A DNA stretch of 64,000 nt from Prochlorococcus marinus str. MIT 9401 (lineage in GTDB: Bacteria > Cyanobacteriota > Cyanobacteriia > PCC-6307 > Cyanobiaceae): assembly GCF_000760095.1 (NCBI RefSeq), contig NZ_JNAR01000016.1:186001-250000 (forward strand), read 5' to 3'. Positions 57,412 through 64,000 of the stretch are shown here, piece after piece. How positions within the stretch are numbered: position 1 is the stretch's first letter; the number at the start of each line of letters is the position of its first letter. Below the pieces are notes generated by a model that saw only the letters and a list, made by a program, of their open reading frames with translations, did no database searches and had not been told where the DNA came from. Both the position numbers and the translations under genes were made by a program.

Positions 57412-59325
57412 ATGAATCAAAAATTTAAAACATTAATATTATGGGCTTTACCTATACTTTTAGTAATAGCACTTTCCTACCAATTTTTATCTTCAAGCAA
57501 TGTTGATTCACTAAAATCTAATGGGACTACTGTCGCACCAAGAAACTCTGCGGTAGCAAGAGTTAGTTACGGCAGATTTTTAGATTACATTAATTCCGGT
57601 AGAGTTACCTCTGTTGATATTTTTGAAGGTGGTAGAAATGCGGTTATAGAGACAGTAGATTCAGATTTAGATAATAAAGTTCAAAGGTTGCGTGTAGACC
57701 TTCCCGGCTTAACCCCAGAACTTATAAATACATTAAAAAATGAGGGAATTAGTTTTGATGTTCATCCTGTTAAAACAGCCCCTCCTGCCTTGGGAATTTT
57801 GGGTAATTTACTTTTCCCAGCTATTTTGATTGGAGGTTTAATTTTATTAGCTCGTAGATCGAATGGTATGCCTGGAGGTCCTGGTCAAGCAATGCAATTT
57901 GGTAAAACAAAGGCCAGATTTGCAATGGAAGCTGAAACAGGAGTTGTTTTCGATGATGTTGCAGGGGTTAATGAAGCCAAACAGGATCTACAAGAGGTTG
58001 TTACTTTTTTAAAAAAGCCAGAAAAATTTACTTCTGTAGGAGCAAGGATTCCAAAAGGCGTTTTATTGGTTGGTCCTCCTGGTACTGGTAAAACTCTTCT
58101 AGCAAAAGCAATTGCAGGTGAAGCGGGTGTACCATTTTTCTCATTATCAGGTTCTGAATTTGTTGAAATGTTTGTTGGTGTTGGTGCAAGTAGAGTAAGA
58201 GATCTTTTCAAAAGAGCTAAAGAAAATAGTCCTTGCTTAATTTTTATTGATGAAATCGATGCTGTCGGAAGACAAAGAGGAGCTGGTATTGGTGGAGGTA
58301 ATGATGAGAGAGAACAAACTCTCAACCAATTACTTACTGAAATGGATGGCTTTGAAGGTAATAGTGGGATAATTATAATAGCAGCCACAAATAGACCCGA
58401 TGTTCTAGACTCAGCTTTAATGAGACCTGGGAGATTTGATAGACAGGTAACAGTAGATGCACCTGATATTAAGGGCAGACTATCAATATTAGAGGTTCAT
58501 GCTAGGAATAAGAAACTTCAAGAAGATTTAACACTTGAAAGCATTGCGAGACGAACACCAGGTTTTACTGGAGCAGATTTAGCAAATTTATTAAATGAGG
58601 CTGCTATATTAACCGCCAGGAGAAGAAAAGATTCTATCAGCATCTCAGAAATAGACGATTCTGTAGATAGGATTGTTGCAGGAATGGAAGGTTCTCCACT
58701 AACAGATGGTAGAAGCAAGAGATTAATTGCTTATCATGAAGTCGGTCATGCCCTAATAGGTTCACTAGTAAAAGCACATGATCCTGTTCAAAAAGTGACC
58801 GTCATTCCAAGGGGTCAGGCTAAAGGATTAACTTGGTTTACTCCAGACGATGAACAAACCCTTATTAGCAGGGCTCAGCTAAAAGCCAGAATAATGGGCG
58901 CTTTAGGAGGAAGAGCTGCTGAGGATGTAGTTTTTGGAAAAGGTGAGATTACAACAGGAGCGGGAGGTGATTTCCAACAAGTTGCTTCTATGGCTCGTCA
59001 AATGGTAACTAGATTTGGAATGAGTAATTTAGGTCCGATAGCTTTAGAAAGTGGTAACCAAGAAGTTTTTGTTGGTAGAGATTTAATGACTAGAAGTGAA
59101 GTTTCCGACTCAATTTCTAAACAAATAGATGAAAGTGTAAGAGTAATGGTCAAGGAATGTTATAAAGAAACCTACGCTATAGTCAGCAACAATAGAGAAG
59201 CAATGGATAAAATAGTAGATTTATTAATAGAAAAGGAAACTTTAGACGGCGAAGAATTTGTGAGTATTCTTTCCAAGTTCACCAAAATTCCCAATAAAGA
59301 AAGAACTCCTCAATTATTAAGCTAG
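57412..59325 (+). CDS. ftsH: ATP-dependent zinc metalloprotease FtsH
   Basis: Thylakoid-membrane AAA protease for photosystem II repair. An N-terminal membrane helix ([16 protein letters not shown]), a lumenal domain, a second helix ([21 protein letters not shown]), Walker A GPPGTGKT, Walker [16 protein letters not shown], second region of homology [19 protein letters not shown], and zinc motif HEVGH. I chose ATG 57412 (637 aa) over TTG 57394. The stop codon shares CTAG with clpP on the other strand. Confidence 0.96.
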   Translation: MNQKFKTLILWALPILLVIALSYQFLSSSNVDSLKSNGTTVAPRNSAVARVSYGRFLDYINSGRVTSVDIFEGGRNAVIETVDSDLDNKVQRLRVDLPGLTPELINTLKNEGISFDVHPVKTAPPALGILGNLLFPAILIGGLILLARRSNGMPGGPGQAMQFGKTKARFAMEAETGVVFDDVAGVNEAKQDLQEVVTFLKKPEKFTSVGARIPKGVLLVGPPGTGKTLLAKAIAGEAGVPFFSLSGSEFVEMFVGVGASRVRDLFKRAKENSPCLIFIDEIDAVGRQRGAGIGGGNDEREQTLNQLLTEMDGFEGNSGIIIIAATNRPDVLDSALMRPGRFDRQVTVDAPDIKGRLSILEVHARNKKLQEDLTLESIARRTPGFTGADLANLLNEAAILTARRRKDSISISEIDDSVDRIVAGMEGSPLTDGRSKRLIAYHEVGHALIGSLVKAHDPVQKVTVIPRGQAKGLTWFTPDDEQTLISRAQLKARIMGALGGRAAEDVVFGKGEITTGAGGDFQQVASMARQMVTRFGMSNLGPIALESGNQEVFVGRDLMTRSEVSDSISKQIDESVRVMVKECYKETYAIVSNNREAMDKIVDLLIEKETLDGEEFVSILSKFTKIPNKERTPQLLS

Positions 59326-59909
59326 ACTTTAACAGGTTTCTTATCTAATACCGAATCAATTAATCCATACTCAACTGCTTCGTTTGGAGACATGTAAAAA
59401 TCTCTATCAGTATCTTGTTTAATTGTGTCATAATCCTTTCCAGTTCTTTCAGACAATTCAGTATTAAGTCTCTCTTTTAAGAACAAAATTTCATCTGCTT
59501 GAATTCTTATGTCACTAGCTTGACCTCTAGCACCTCCAAGAGGCTGATGAATCATAATTCTTGAATGTCTTAGACTGCTTCTTTTACCTTTAGTGCCTGC
59601 AGCGAGCAAAAATGCACCCATACTTGCTGCCAATCCTACACAAACTGTATGGATGTCAGGCTTAACATGCTGCATTGTGTCAAAGATGCCCAACCCATCA
59701 TAGACAGATCCTCCTGGAGAATTTATATACATATATATATCTTTGTCTGGGTCCTCTGCTTCAAGGAATAATAATTGAGCAACAATTCTATTAGCAGTTT
59801 CACTAGTAACTTGTTCTCCTAAGAAGATTATTCTTTCTCTTAATAATCTCGAATAAATATCAAAGACTCTTTCACTGCCGCCAGATTCTTCTAAAACTAA
59901 AGGGATCAT
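59322..59909 (-). CDS. clpP: ATP-dependent Clp protease proteolytic subunit
   Basis: 195 residues with catalytic S96 in [16 protein letters not shown]121 in [14 protein letters not shown], and the aspartate in [15 protein letters not shown]. All residues for activity are present, so this is not a ClpR. It works with ClpC/ClpX in the cytosol. It lies between ftsH and the divergent thf1, in a protein-quality and PSII-repair neighbourhood. Confidence 0.95.
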   Translation of the reverse strand: MIPLVLEESGGSERVFDIYSRLLRERIIFLGEQVTSETANRIVAQLLFLEAEDPDKDIYMYINSPGGSVYDGLGIFDTMQHVKPDIHTVCVGLAASMGAFLLAAGTKGKRSSLRHSRIMIHQPLGGARGQASDIRIQADEILFLKERLNTELSERTGKDYDTIKQDTDRDFYMSPNEAVEYGLIDSVLDKKPVKV

Positions 59910-59990
59910 AATAATATTTATCTGTTTATTAGATACTAACGATATTGAGTCAACATACGCTAACCTTATTAAGGTTTACATATAAAAAAA

Positions 59991-60593
59991 TTGAAAGAAA
60001 ATTTGACTGTTTCCGATAGCAAAAAGTTATTTCATGAACAATTCCCATACGTTATTCCTGGTTTATATAAAAGGATAATTGATGAAATGCTTGTCGAACT
60101 TAATCTTTTAAATCATCAAAATGAATTTACACAAGATTATCTTTTTTGTGTTGGTCTCGAAGAAACATTCAAAGAATTAACAAAAGGATATAAACCTGAA
60201 AAACATTTGGATCTCCTTTTTGAATCCCTATGTAGTTCTACAAATTTTGAAGCGAAGGAAATTAAGGAAATATCTCAAAAAACTCAAAAGGAATTTAAGG
60301 ATAAATCATCTAAAGATATATTGAAATTAATTAAAGAAAAAGGTAATTCCAAACTTTATCCTTCCAGGATATTGAATCTAGGAATTTATTTAATAATAAT
60401 TAACTCGCAAGATATTAAAGAGAAAAAAGAATCAGATACAAATAAGATCGTTTCAGATTTTTTTCAAAAGTTAAACTTATCTACCATTAAAGCTGAAAAA
60501 GATATAGGGATCTACAAAAGTACCATATCAAGAATGGAACAAGCAAAAGAATTAATTGAAGAACTAAAAATAAAAGATAAGAAAAAAGATTAA
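59991..60593 (+). CDS. thf1: Thf1/Psb29 photosystem II biogenesis protein
   Basis: 200 residues: TVSDSKKLFHEQFPYVIPGLYKRIIDEMLVELNLL and DYLFCVGLEETFKELTKGY are the family's conserved N-terminal blocks; the C terminus (about 140-200) is a charged helix. In Synechocystis Psb29 interacts with FtsH and is needed for PSII repair, so its closeness to ftsH here fits. The start is TTG 59991; the lack of an ATG in the conserved N terminus decided this. Confidence 0.88.
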   Translation: MKENLTVSDSKKLFHEQFPYVIPGLYKRIIDEMLVELNLLNHQNEFTQDYLFCVGLEETFKELTKGYKPEKHLDLLFESLCSSTNFEAKEIKEISQKTQKEFKDKSSKDILKLIKEKGNSKLYPSRILNLGIYLIIINSQDIKEKKESDTNKIVSDFFQKLNLSTIKAEKDIGIYKSTISRMEQAKELIEELKIKDKKKD

Positions 60594-60605
60594 AAAGAAT
60601 ATTAT

Positions 60606-60746
60606 TTATTTCTTCAATCTTCTTTTATCTTTCCAAGAGACATAAGATATATAAATTACAGCTAATGTTATAAATATCAGTAAAACGAAAGAGATTAATA
60701 TTAGAAAGTTACTTAAATAGATTTCATCAGTTAAAAATGAGATCAT
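60606..60746 (-). CDS. 46-residue single-pass membrane protein coupled to petN
   Basis: ATG 60746 lies inside the petN stop (ATGA overlap), and the frame ends at TAA 60606. The protein has one long hydrophobic helix (about residues 13-36, [20 protein letters not shown]), a short acidic N terminus ([10 protein letters not shown]) and a basic C terminus (WKDKRRLKK). It looks like the tiny subunits of cytochrome b6f and photosystems but matches none I know (not PetG, PetL, PetM or Psb30). Confidence 0.7.
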
Positions 60747-60844
60747 ATATCAATCGAACCGTCACCATTTCTCCCCCAAACAACCATTGCAATTGAAAAA
60801 GTAAAAATTGCGGCTAACGCAGCCCATCCTATCTGAAAGATCAT
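60743..60844 (-). CDS. petN: Cytochrome b6f complex subunit VIII
   Basis: A 33-residue protein beginning [20 protein letters not shown] and ending [12 protein letters not shown]; the WGRNG-x-GSID tail is diagnostic of PetN. One transmembrane helix. The stop overlaps the start of a second small membrane protein. It is too short for routine gene finders, and it lies in an otherwise empty 367-bp space between thf1 and the DUF2103 gene. Confidence 0.95.
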
Positions 60845-60961
60845 TTGATATAAATCACTTATTTAAATATAACAGAACTTCAAAAATATTTAATCATTCC
60901 TAAGCAAAAGTTAACTTCTCGGAAACAAAAAAATTTAAATATAATAAAAAAAAAATTTAAA

Positions 60962-61240
60962 TTGGGTAGGTTAGTTTTAAACCACAGTTCAAATATCGAG
61001 GGTTTAATTCCTATTCTTCAGAAGTTAGCTTTAAACATAAATATCAAGACAATAACCCCCGCTGTGATCTCAAGGGTAAAAGGAAGATCTTCTAAATTAA
61101 TAATAAGGATATCAGTTAAAACTATAAACGGATACAAAGCTATAGCGAGAAAGGGTAAAACAGCACAAGAAGTTTTTATTTCAACAGACTTAAGTAAAGA
61201 TCAATTAAAACAAATAATAGATATTTACAATAGAAATTAA
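60962..61240 (+). CDS. DUF2103 family protein (predicted metal-binding)
   Basis: 92 residues: MGRLVLNHSSNIEGLIPILQKLA, then ITPAVISRVKGRSSKLIIRISV and YKAIARKGKTAQEVFISTDL match the cyanobacterial DUF2103 pattern by eye. Start TTG 60962. Named predicted metal-binding in family tables, but the expected cysteines are absent here; only the N-terminal histidine is seen. Function unknown. Confidence 0.75.
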   Translation: MGRLVLNHSSNIEGLIPILQKLALNINIKTITPAVISRVKGRSSKLIIRISVKTINGYKAIARKGKTAQEVFISTDLSKDQLKQIIDIYNRN

Positions 61241-61280
61241 TTTCAAAATAGGTTATTAAAATTCATATAAAAATAAACAA

Positions 61281-61487
61281 ATGAAATTAGCAATAAATAT
61301 CTCTTTATTTATATTTACTTTATTATTAATTGATAATAAATCATTCTCACTCACTGATAACAAAATAAAAAAAATCTGCGAAACACAAAAGAGGAAAACA
61401 ATTTGTATAAAAATTCTAAAAGAGAAAAGGTACAATCTACAAAAAGGTAATTTAATTGAGATCCCAGTAATACCATATAAAAGGTAA
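61281..61487 (+). CDS. Small exported or membrane-anchored hypothetical protein, 68 aa
   Basis: An N-terminal hydrophobic segment (LAINISLFIFTLLLIDNKSFS, about 3-23) could be a signal peptide. The mature part has two cysteines (KKICETQKRKTICIKI) ten residues apart and is strongly basic. It lies between the DUF2103 gene and a convergent 92-aa gene. No family recognised. Confidence 0.5.
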   Translation: MKLAINISLFIFTLLLIDNKSFSLTDNKIKKICETQKRKTICIKILKEKRYNLQKGNLIEIPVIPYKR

Positions 61488-61494
61488 TTTCAAT

Positions 61495-61773
61495 TTAAAT
61501 TTCAAATTCTGATTCAAAAAGTTTAAAGGCACTATCATAATCTTTCAGAAGTTGTTCTGAATCATCCTTAAATCCTTGCTGTTCGTAATCTTCTTTTAAA
61601 TGCTCGTATATGCAAACCACCCCGTTGAATGCGCTAAAATATTCTTTTTGTATATCTTCATCATCAATATCATAGATTTTTGCTAAAACTAATTCGACAT
61701 TTTTTTTTGATGAATGTAATTTTTTCTCAAAATCTTTATTTAACTTCCTTCTTTTTTTTGGCATTAACAACAA
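61495..61773 (-). CDS. Conserved hypothetical protein, 92 aa, helical
   Basis: Highly charged, helical, no signal: MPKKRRKLNKDFEKKLHSSK near the N terminus is basic and the rest is acidic (IYDIDDEDIQKEYFSAF, DDSEQLLKDYDSAFKLFESEFEI). The start could be ATG 61764 rather than 61773. Looks like a small DNA/RNA- or protein-binding factor. Family not recognised. Confidence 0.6.
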   Translation of the reverse strand: MLLMPKKRRKLNKDFEKKLHSSKKNVELVLAKIYDIDDEDIQKEYFSAFNGVVCIYEHLKEDYEQQGFKDDSEQLLKDYDSAFKLFESEFEI

Positions 61774-61900
61774 CTTTTATTTTCAGTACAAATTTACAAT
61801 ACTCAAATTCATAGATAAATTAAATTAAAACTTATAAAATAAAAATATAGTTTCCATATCAAAATAAAACTTCTAGATTCCAAATAAATTATTCGATGAT

Positions 61901-62338
61901 ATGAATAAAAAAGGAAAAAGTAATCTCAAAGAGGTTAAAAACCAAAACTATGAATTTAATAAAATGAGTACTTCAGAAAGCTCAAAGAGAAAAAAAAGAA
62001 AAGACCTTCCATGGTGGGTAGAGTTATTATTTGTTCAAATAGGATTGCCAGACAAGTTATTAATAAAAATCCTAAAAACCAGAAAGGAAACCAAAGAGTT
62101 AATTAAAACTGAAAAAAAATCATTAATGATCATCTTTTTTGCATTTATTATTTTGGCATATTTTTATCCAGTTATTAAACATACAAAAAACAAATTGGAT
62201 TGCGAAGCTATAGCTAAGAGCTATATTATTAAAAATAAAAATATAATGGAAATTAACAAACGAGAATTAAAAATGTTAGCTACAAATTTTTGTTATGGCG
62301 GCGAAGAGATTTATGAAATTGAAAATTTAAAAATTTAA
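61901..62338 (+). CDS. Hypothetical membrane protein, 145 aa
   Basis: Basic N terminus (about 1-40), a tryptophan patch LPWWVELLFVQIGLPDKLLIK resembling a membrane-surface helix, one clear transmembrane helix (SLMIIFFAFIILAYFYPVI, about 94-112), and a C-terminal domain with two cysteines (KLDCEAIAKSY and ATNFCYGGEE). An alternative start is ATG 61964. It is among the small unknown genes at the right end of the window. Confidence 0.6.
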   Translation: MNKKGKSNLKEVKNQNYEFNKMSTSESSKRKKRKDLPWWVELLFVQIGLPDKLLIKILKTRKETKELIKTEKKSLMIIFFAFIILAYFYPVIKHTKNKLDCEAIAKSYIIKNKNIMEINKRELKMLATNFCYGGEEIYEIENLKI

Positions 62339-62349
62339 TTTTTAATACT

Positions 62350-62526
62350 ATGACTGATAAAAGAGAAAAGAAAGAATATGTAAAAATGCATTTAAAGGAT
62401 TTGAGGCAAAACTTAAAGAAAATGCATTTAGAAGTTACTAAAGAATTGATATTACCTCAGCCAAATGATATAAAAAAATTGATTAATAAAATGGATCAAC
62501 TATTAATATTAATAGAATCAAAATAA
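62350..62526 (+). CDS. Short hypothetical protein, 58 aa
   Basis: Open frame from ATG 62350 to TAA 62526: a basic helix (MTDKREKKEYVKMHLKDLRQ) followed by NLKKMHLEVTKELILPQPND and a hydrophobic amphipathic C-terminal helix. It begins 11 bp after the preceding gene. Charge pattern and spacing favour a real small gene, but no family is recognised. Confidence 0.5.
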   Translation: MTDKREKKEYVKMHLKDLRQNLKKMHLEVTKELILPQPNDIKKLINKMDQLLILIESK

Positions 62527-62567
62527 ACTATACTTTAAATAATTTATAATTATCAAAAGATAAAAGA

Positions 62568-62918
62568 ATGAAAAGAATTAAGCAATTATCACAAATAATT
62601 TTAATTTCAATTTTCCTAAGTTCATGTAAAACATCCATCAATAAAGAATCTCAAATAATTAATTCTGGAGAAAATATTAACGATAATAATTATTCTGAAA
62701 AGAAAAGAATGGAAATAAAGTTTTCTTGTGGAAATGATGGGATTTCAGATTATTTAGATGATGGATGGATAATCTTAAAAGAAGATTCTCAAGAAAAAAT
62801 TTGCACTTGGAAATCTGTTCCTGCTTCAAAAGATTGTGATATGGAAAAAGATAAAGGATGTAAAATAACGCAGCCAGATAAAATTGGTGAAGAGAAAATT
62901 TATTTATTAGAAAAGTAA
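62568..62918 (+). CDS. Small lipoprotein, 116 aa
   Basis: Signal peptide IKQLSQIILISIFLSSCKTS with lipobox LSSC and the lipidated cysteine at residue 20. The mature domain holds four more cysteines (FSCGNDG, KICTWK, KDCDMEK, KGCKIT), enough for two disulfides, and the stretch DDGWIILKEDSQEKICTW. Similar DGWxI-type small lipoproteins may be periplasmic; function unknown. Confidence 0.65.
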   Translation: MKRIKQLSQIILISIFLSSCKTSINKESQIINSGENINDNNYSEKKRMEIKFSCGNDGISDYLDDGWIILKEDSQEKICTWKSVPASKDCDMEKDKGCKITQPDKIGEEKIYLLEK

Positions 62919-62927
62919 TTAAGTATA

Positions 62928-63056
62928 ATGAATACAAAAGCAGTATATTTAGTTGATTCAATTTTTGAGAAACTAAAGGAATATAAGACTAAAGAAATCT
63001 ATTTAGAAAAAGAAGATTTAAAGAAATTTGTTTTGTCACTTTTTAAAGAAATTTAA
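62928..63056 (+). CDS. Short hypothetical protein, 42 aa
   Basis: ATG 62928 to TAA 63056, nine bases after the lipoprotein gene. Sequence is helical and charged (MNTKAVYLVDSIFEKLKEYK, then TKEIYLEKEDLKKFVLSLFKEI). No signal or motif. Spacing suggests the same transcript as the lipoprotein. Small size keeps this tentative. Confidence 0.4.
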   Translation: MNTKAVYLVDSIFEKLKEYKTKEIYLEKEDLKKFVLSLFKEI

Positions 63057-63112
63057 TCAATAGTAAATATCAATTGAAATGTTATAGTTGAAATGATCAA
63101 GTAGGGATAATT

Positions 63113-63208
63113 ATGTATAATTTCTCTTCTATAACAATTATTTTGATAATTATTTTTATCTTAAGCCTTTATTTTTTATTTAGGGTTACTTCTAATGCTA
63201 AAGATTAA
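63113..63208 (+). CDS. Possible 31-residue single-pass membrane peptide
   Basis: ATG 63113 to TAA 63208 encodes MYNFSSITIILIIIFILSLY followed by FLFRVTSNAKD: one hydrophobic helix and a short polar tail, the shape of a photosystem or b6f small subunit. In AT-rich DNA such frames arise by chance, and no known subunit was matched. Confidence 0.35.
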   Translation: MYNFSSITIILIIIFILSLYFLFRVTSNAKD

Positions 63209-63228
63209 AAATAGTTCTTAGATCAACA

Positions 63229-63411
63229 TTAGATAATTGGGTCCTCTCTAAGCAATAAAACTGTATGCATTGTTAAACCGTCATTGATCCATTCCCTATA
63301 TTCTTCTAAAACACATTTTTTATCAGAGTTATCTAAGAGAGTAATTCTTTTTTTTGCATTATCTAAAGCTAAATTAATACAGAATTCATAATCTTTGGAA
63401 TCTTTTTGCAT
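63229..63411 (-). CDS. Conserved-looking hypothetical protein, 60 aa
   Basis: Soluble helical protein with two cysteines (FCINLALDNAKKRITLL and KKCVLEEYREWINDGLTMHT). The tryptophan and histidine near the C terminus and even codon use suggest a real gene. No named family recognised. Confidence 0.5.
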   Translation of the reverse strand: MQKDSKDYEFCINLALDNAKKRITLLDNSDKKCVLEEYREWINDGLTMHTVLLLREDPII

Positions 63412-63553
63412 TAGTTTTTTTAAAATTTTAGTAAAAAAAATTATTTATTATGTATTGTTAATTACAAAAAAATGCTTTTATTTGATAAGAGTATCAAGCA
63501 ATACTGAACATTTTTTTTTATATTTGTGATAATAAATTCAATTATAGAAATCT

Positions 63554-63748
63554 ATGTCATACGAAGCAGGTAGTAAAGAATGTAGACATTTAATAGAAGC
63601 TAAGGAAAGTCTTCTATCAGCAATGGATGCTTTAAGCAACATTAGCTCAACTGATCTAATACAAATACAAATTAAAGAAATTTACGTAAAATTAGAACAA
63701 ATGCATGATAATCGCAAAAAGATTGAATCTGCATCTAATTATCTATAG
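63554..63748 (+). CDS. Hypothetical helical protein, 64 aa
   Basis: Starts MSYEAGSKECRHLIEAKESL with a helical continuation SAMDALSNISSTDLIQIQIKEIY and ends in a charged amphipathic helix. It resembles a four-helix or coiled-coil fragment. Length and layout are similar to the convergent 63-residue protein downstream, which also looks like a two-helix protein. Function unknown. Confidence 0.55.
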   Translation: MSYEAGSKECRHLIEAKESLLSAMDALSNISSTDLIQIQIKEIYVKLEQMHDNRKKIESASNYL

Positions 63749-63777
63749 TTAATTCGTATAATTTAAAATTTATTAAA

Positions 63778-63969
63778 TTAAGTTTCTATCTTCTTTACTC
63801 TTTTATCAGTCAATAAATCCAACAAAGCATCAAGTTGAGCTAGTACTTCCTTTGCATGATTTAGATCTGGTAATAAATCTTCTTTTATAAGCATTTGATG
63901 CATCTCCCTAAGCTCTAACCTTATATATCTAAGATGAGAACTTACTTCCTCTCTTTTAGTTGCACTCAT
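63778..63969 (-). CDS. Hypothetical helical protein, 63 aa
   Basis: MSATKREEVSSHLRYIRLEL continues into REMHQMLIKEDLLPDLNHAKEVLAQLDALLDLL: two amphipathic helices separated by a short turn. No signal, no cysteines. It is convergent with the 64-aa gene, 29 bp away. No family recognised. Confidence 0.5.
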   Translation of the reverse strand: MSATKREEVSSHLRYIRLELREMHQMLIKEDLLPDLNHAKEVLAQLDALLDLLTDKRVKKIET

Positions 63970-64000
63970 ATTTGCTTTTCGTTACTTATATTATACAATA

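Noticed and set aside
57885-58388. 167-residue minus-strand frame inside ftsH
   Set aside because: It mirrors the conserved AAA domain of FtsH on the other strand and has no family motif of its own.
63481-63525. Weak hairpin AGTAT/ATACT followed by a T run as a terminator
   Set aside because: Only five AT-rich pairs, with several bases between stem and T run; too weak to call.
1-64000. tRNA, rRNA, CRISPR, insertion sequence or prophage
   Set aside because: All spacers were read by eye for tRNA arms, repeated units, transposase or integrase genes; none was found. A tRNAscan run was not possible.

Overview
The window is chromosomal DNA of a high-light-adapted Prochlorococcus-like marine picocyanobacterium. 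The evidence is the very AT-rich, tightly packed coding with many 1-25 bp overlaps, and a set of oxygenic-phototroph genes: petN, chlP, ccsA, thf1/psb29, ferredoxin-dependent sulfite reductase, pcyA, sipA, GlpX-type FBPase/SBPase and Ycf55-like DUF3685. No rRNA, tRNA, CRISPR array, insertion sequence or prophage was seen. No species name is claimed, because no database search was possible.

Layout. 1-4.2 kb: the end of an ABC ATPase, nth, an SDR protein, a PPC-glutaredoxin fusion, pgsA and a CSP41b-like epimerase. 4.2-20.2 kb: a long rightward run with hisA, DUF3685, a cysteine-free thioredoxin-fold lumenal protein, a CofE-like protein, ruvX, a YqeG phosphatase, proB, lpxD, leuB, a class I (proteobacterial-type) phosphoribulokinase, accD, a Gfo/Idh oxidoreductase and two unrelated FBP aldolases side by side. 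20.2-23.0 kb leftward: purQ, purS, an unlisted 54-residue zinc-ribbon gene, a COG0523 GTPase and a pentapeptide protein. 23.1-25.7 kb rightward: a UPRT-like protein with a degraded active site, and ilvD. 25.7-32.7 kb leftward: CIA30, pgl, gnd, glgC, hemA, glpX. rpe diverges from glpX across a 29-bp perfect palindrome. 33.7-38.6 kb leftward: ccsA, lptB, DUF309, typA, VanY peptidase. Then chlP, glyS, sir, VanX dipeptidase and recG.

47.2-54.6 kb leftward: tsf and rpsB, the latter preceded by two interleaved inverted repeats that can form a pseudoknot in its leader; a glycosyltransferase; a 49-residue basic protein; and a tightly coupled pcyA-devB-devC-devA operon. 54.6-60.6 kb: an M16 peptidase pair, sipA, ftsH, clpP and thf1. 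60.6-64 kb: petN coupled by an ATGA overlap to a 46-residue membrane protein, a DUF2103 protein, then a cluster of very small genes of unknown function.

Together the genes cover central carbon flow (Calvin cycle, oxidative pentose phosphate branch, glycogen), tetrapyrrole and chlorophyll synthesis, photosynthetic complex upkeep (FtsH, ClpP, Thf1, CcsA, PetN), amino acid and purine synthesis, and envelope building. The most unusual items are the rpsB leader structure, the glpX-rpe palindrome, the petN-coupled microprotein, the class I PRK, the PPC-Grx fusion and the UPRT-like pseudoenzyme candidate.
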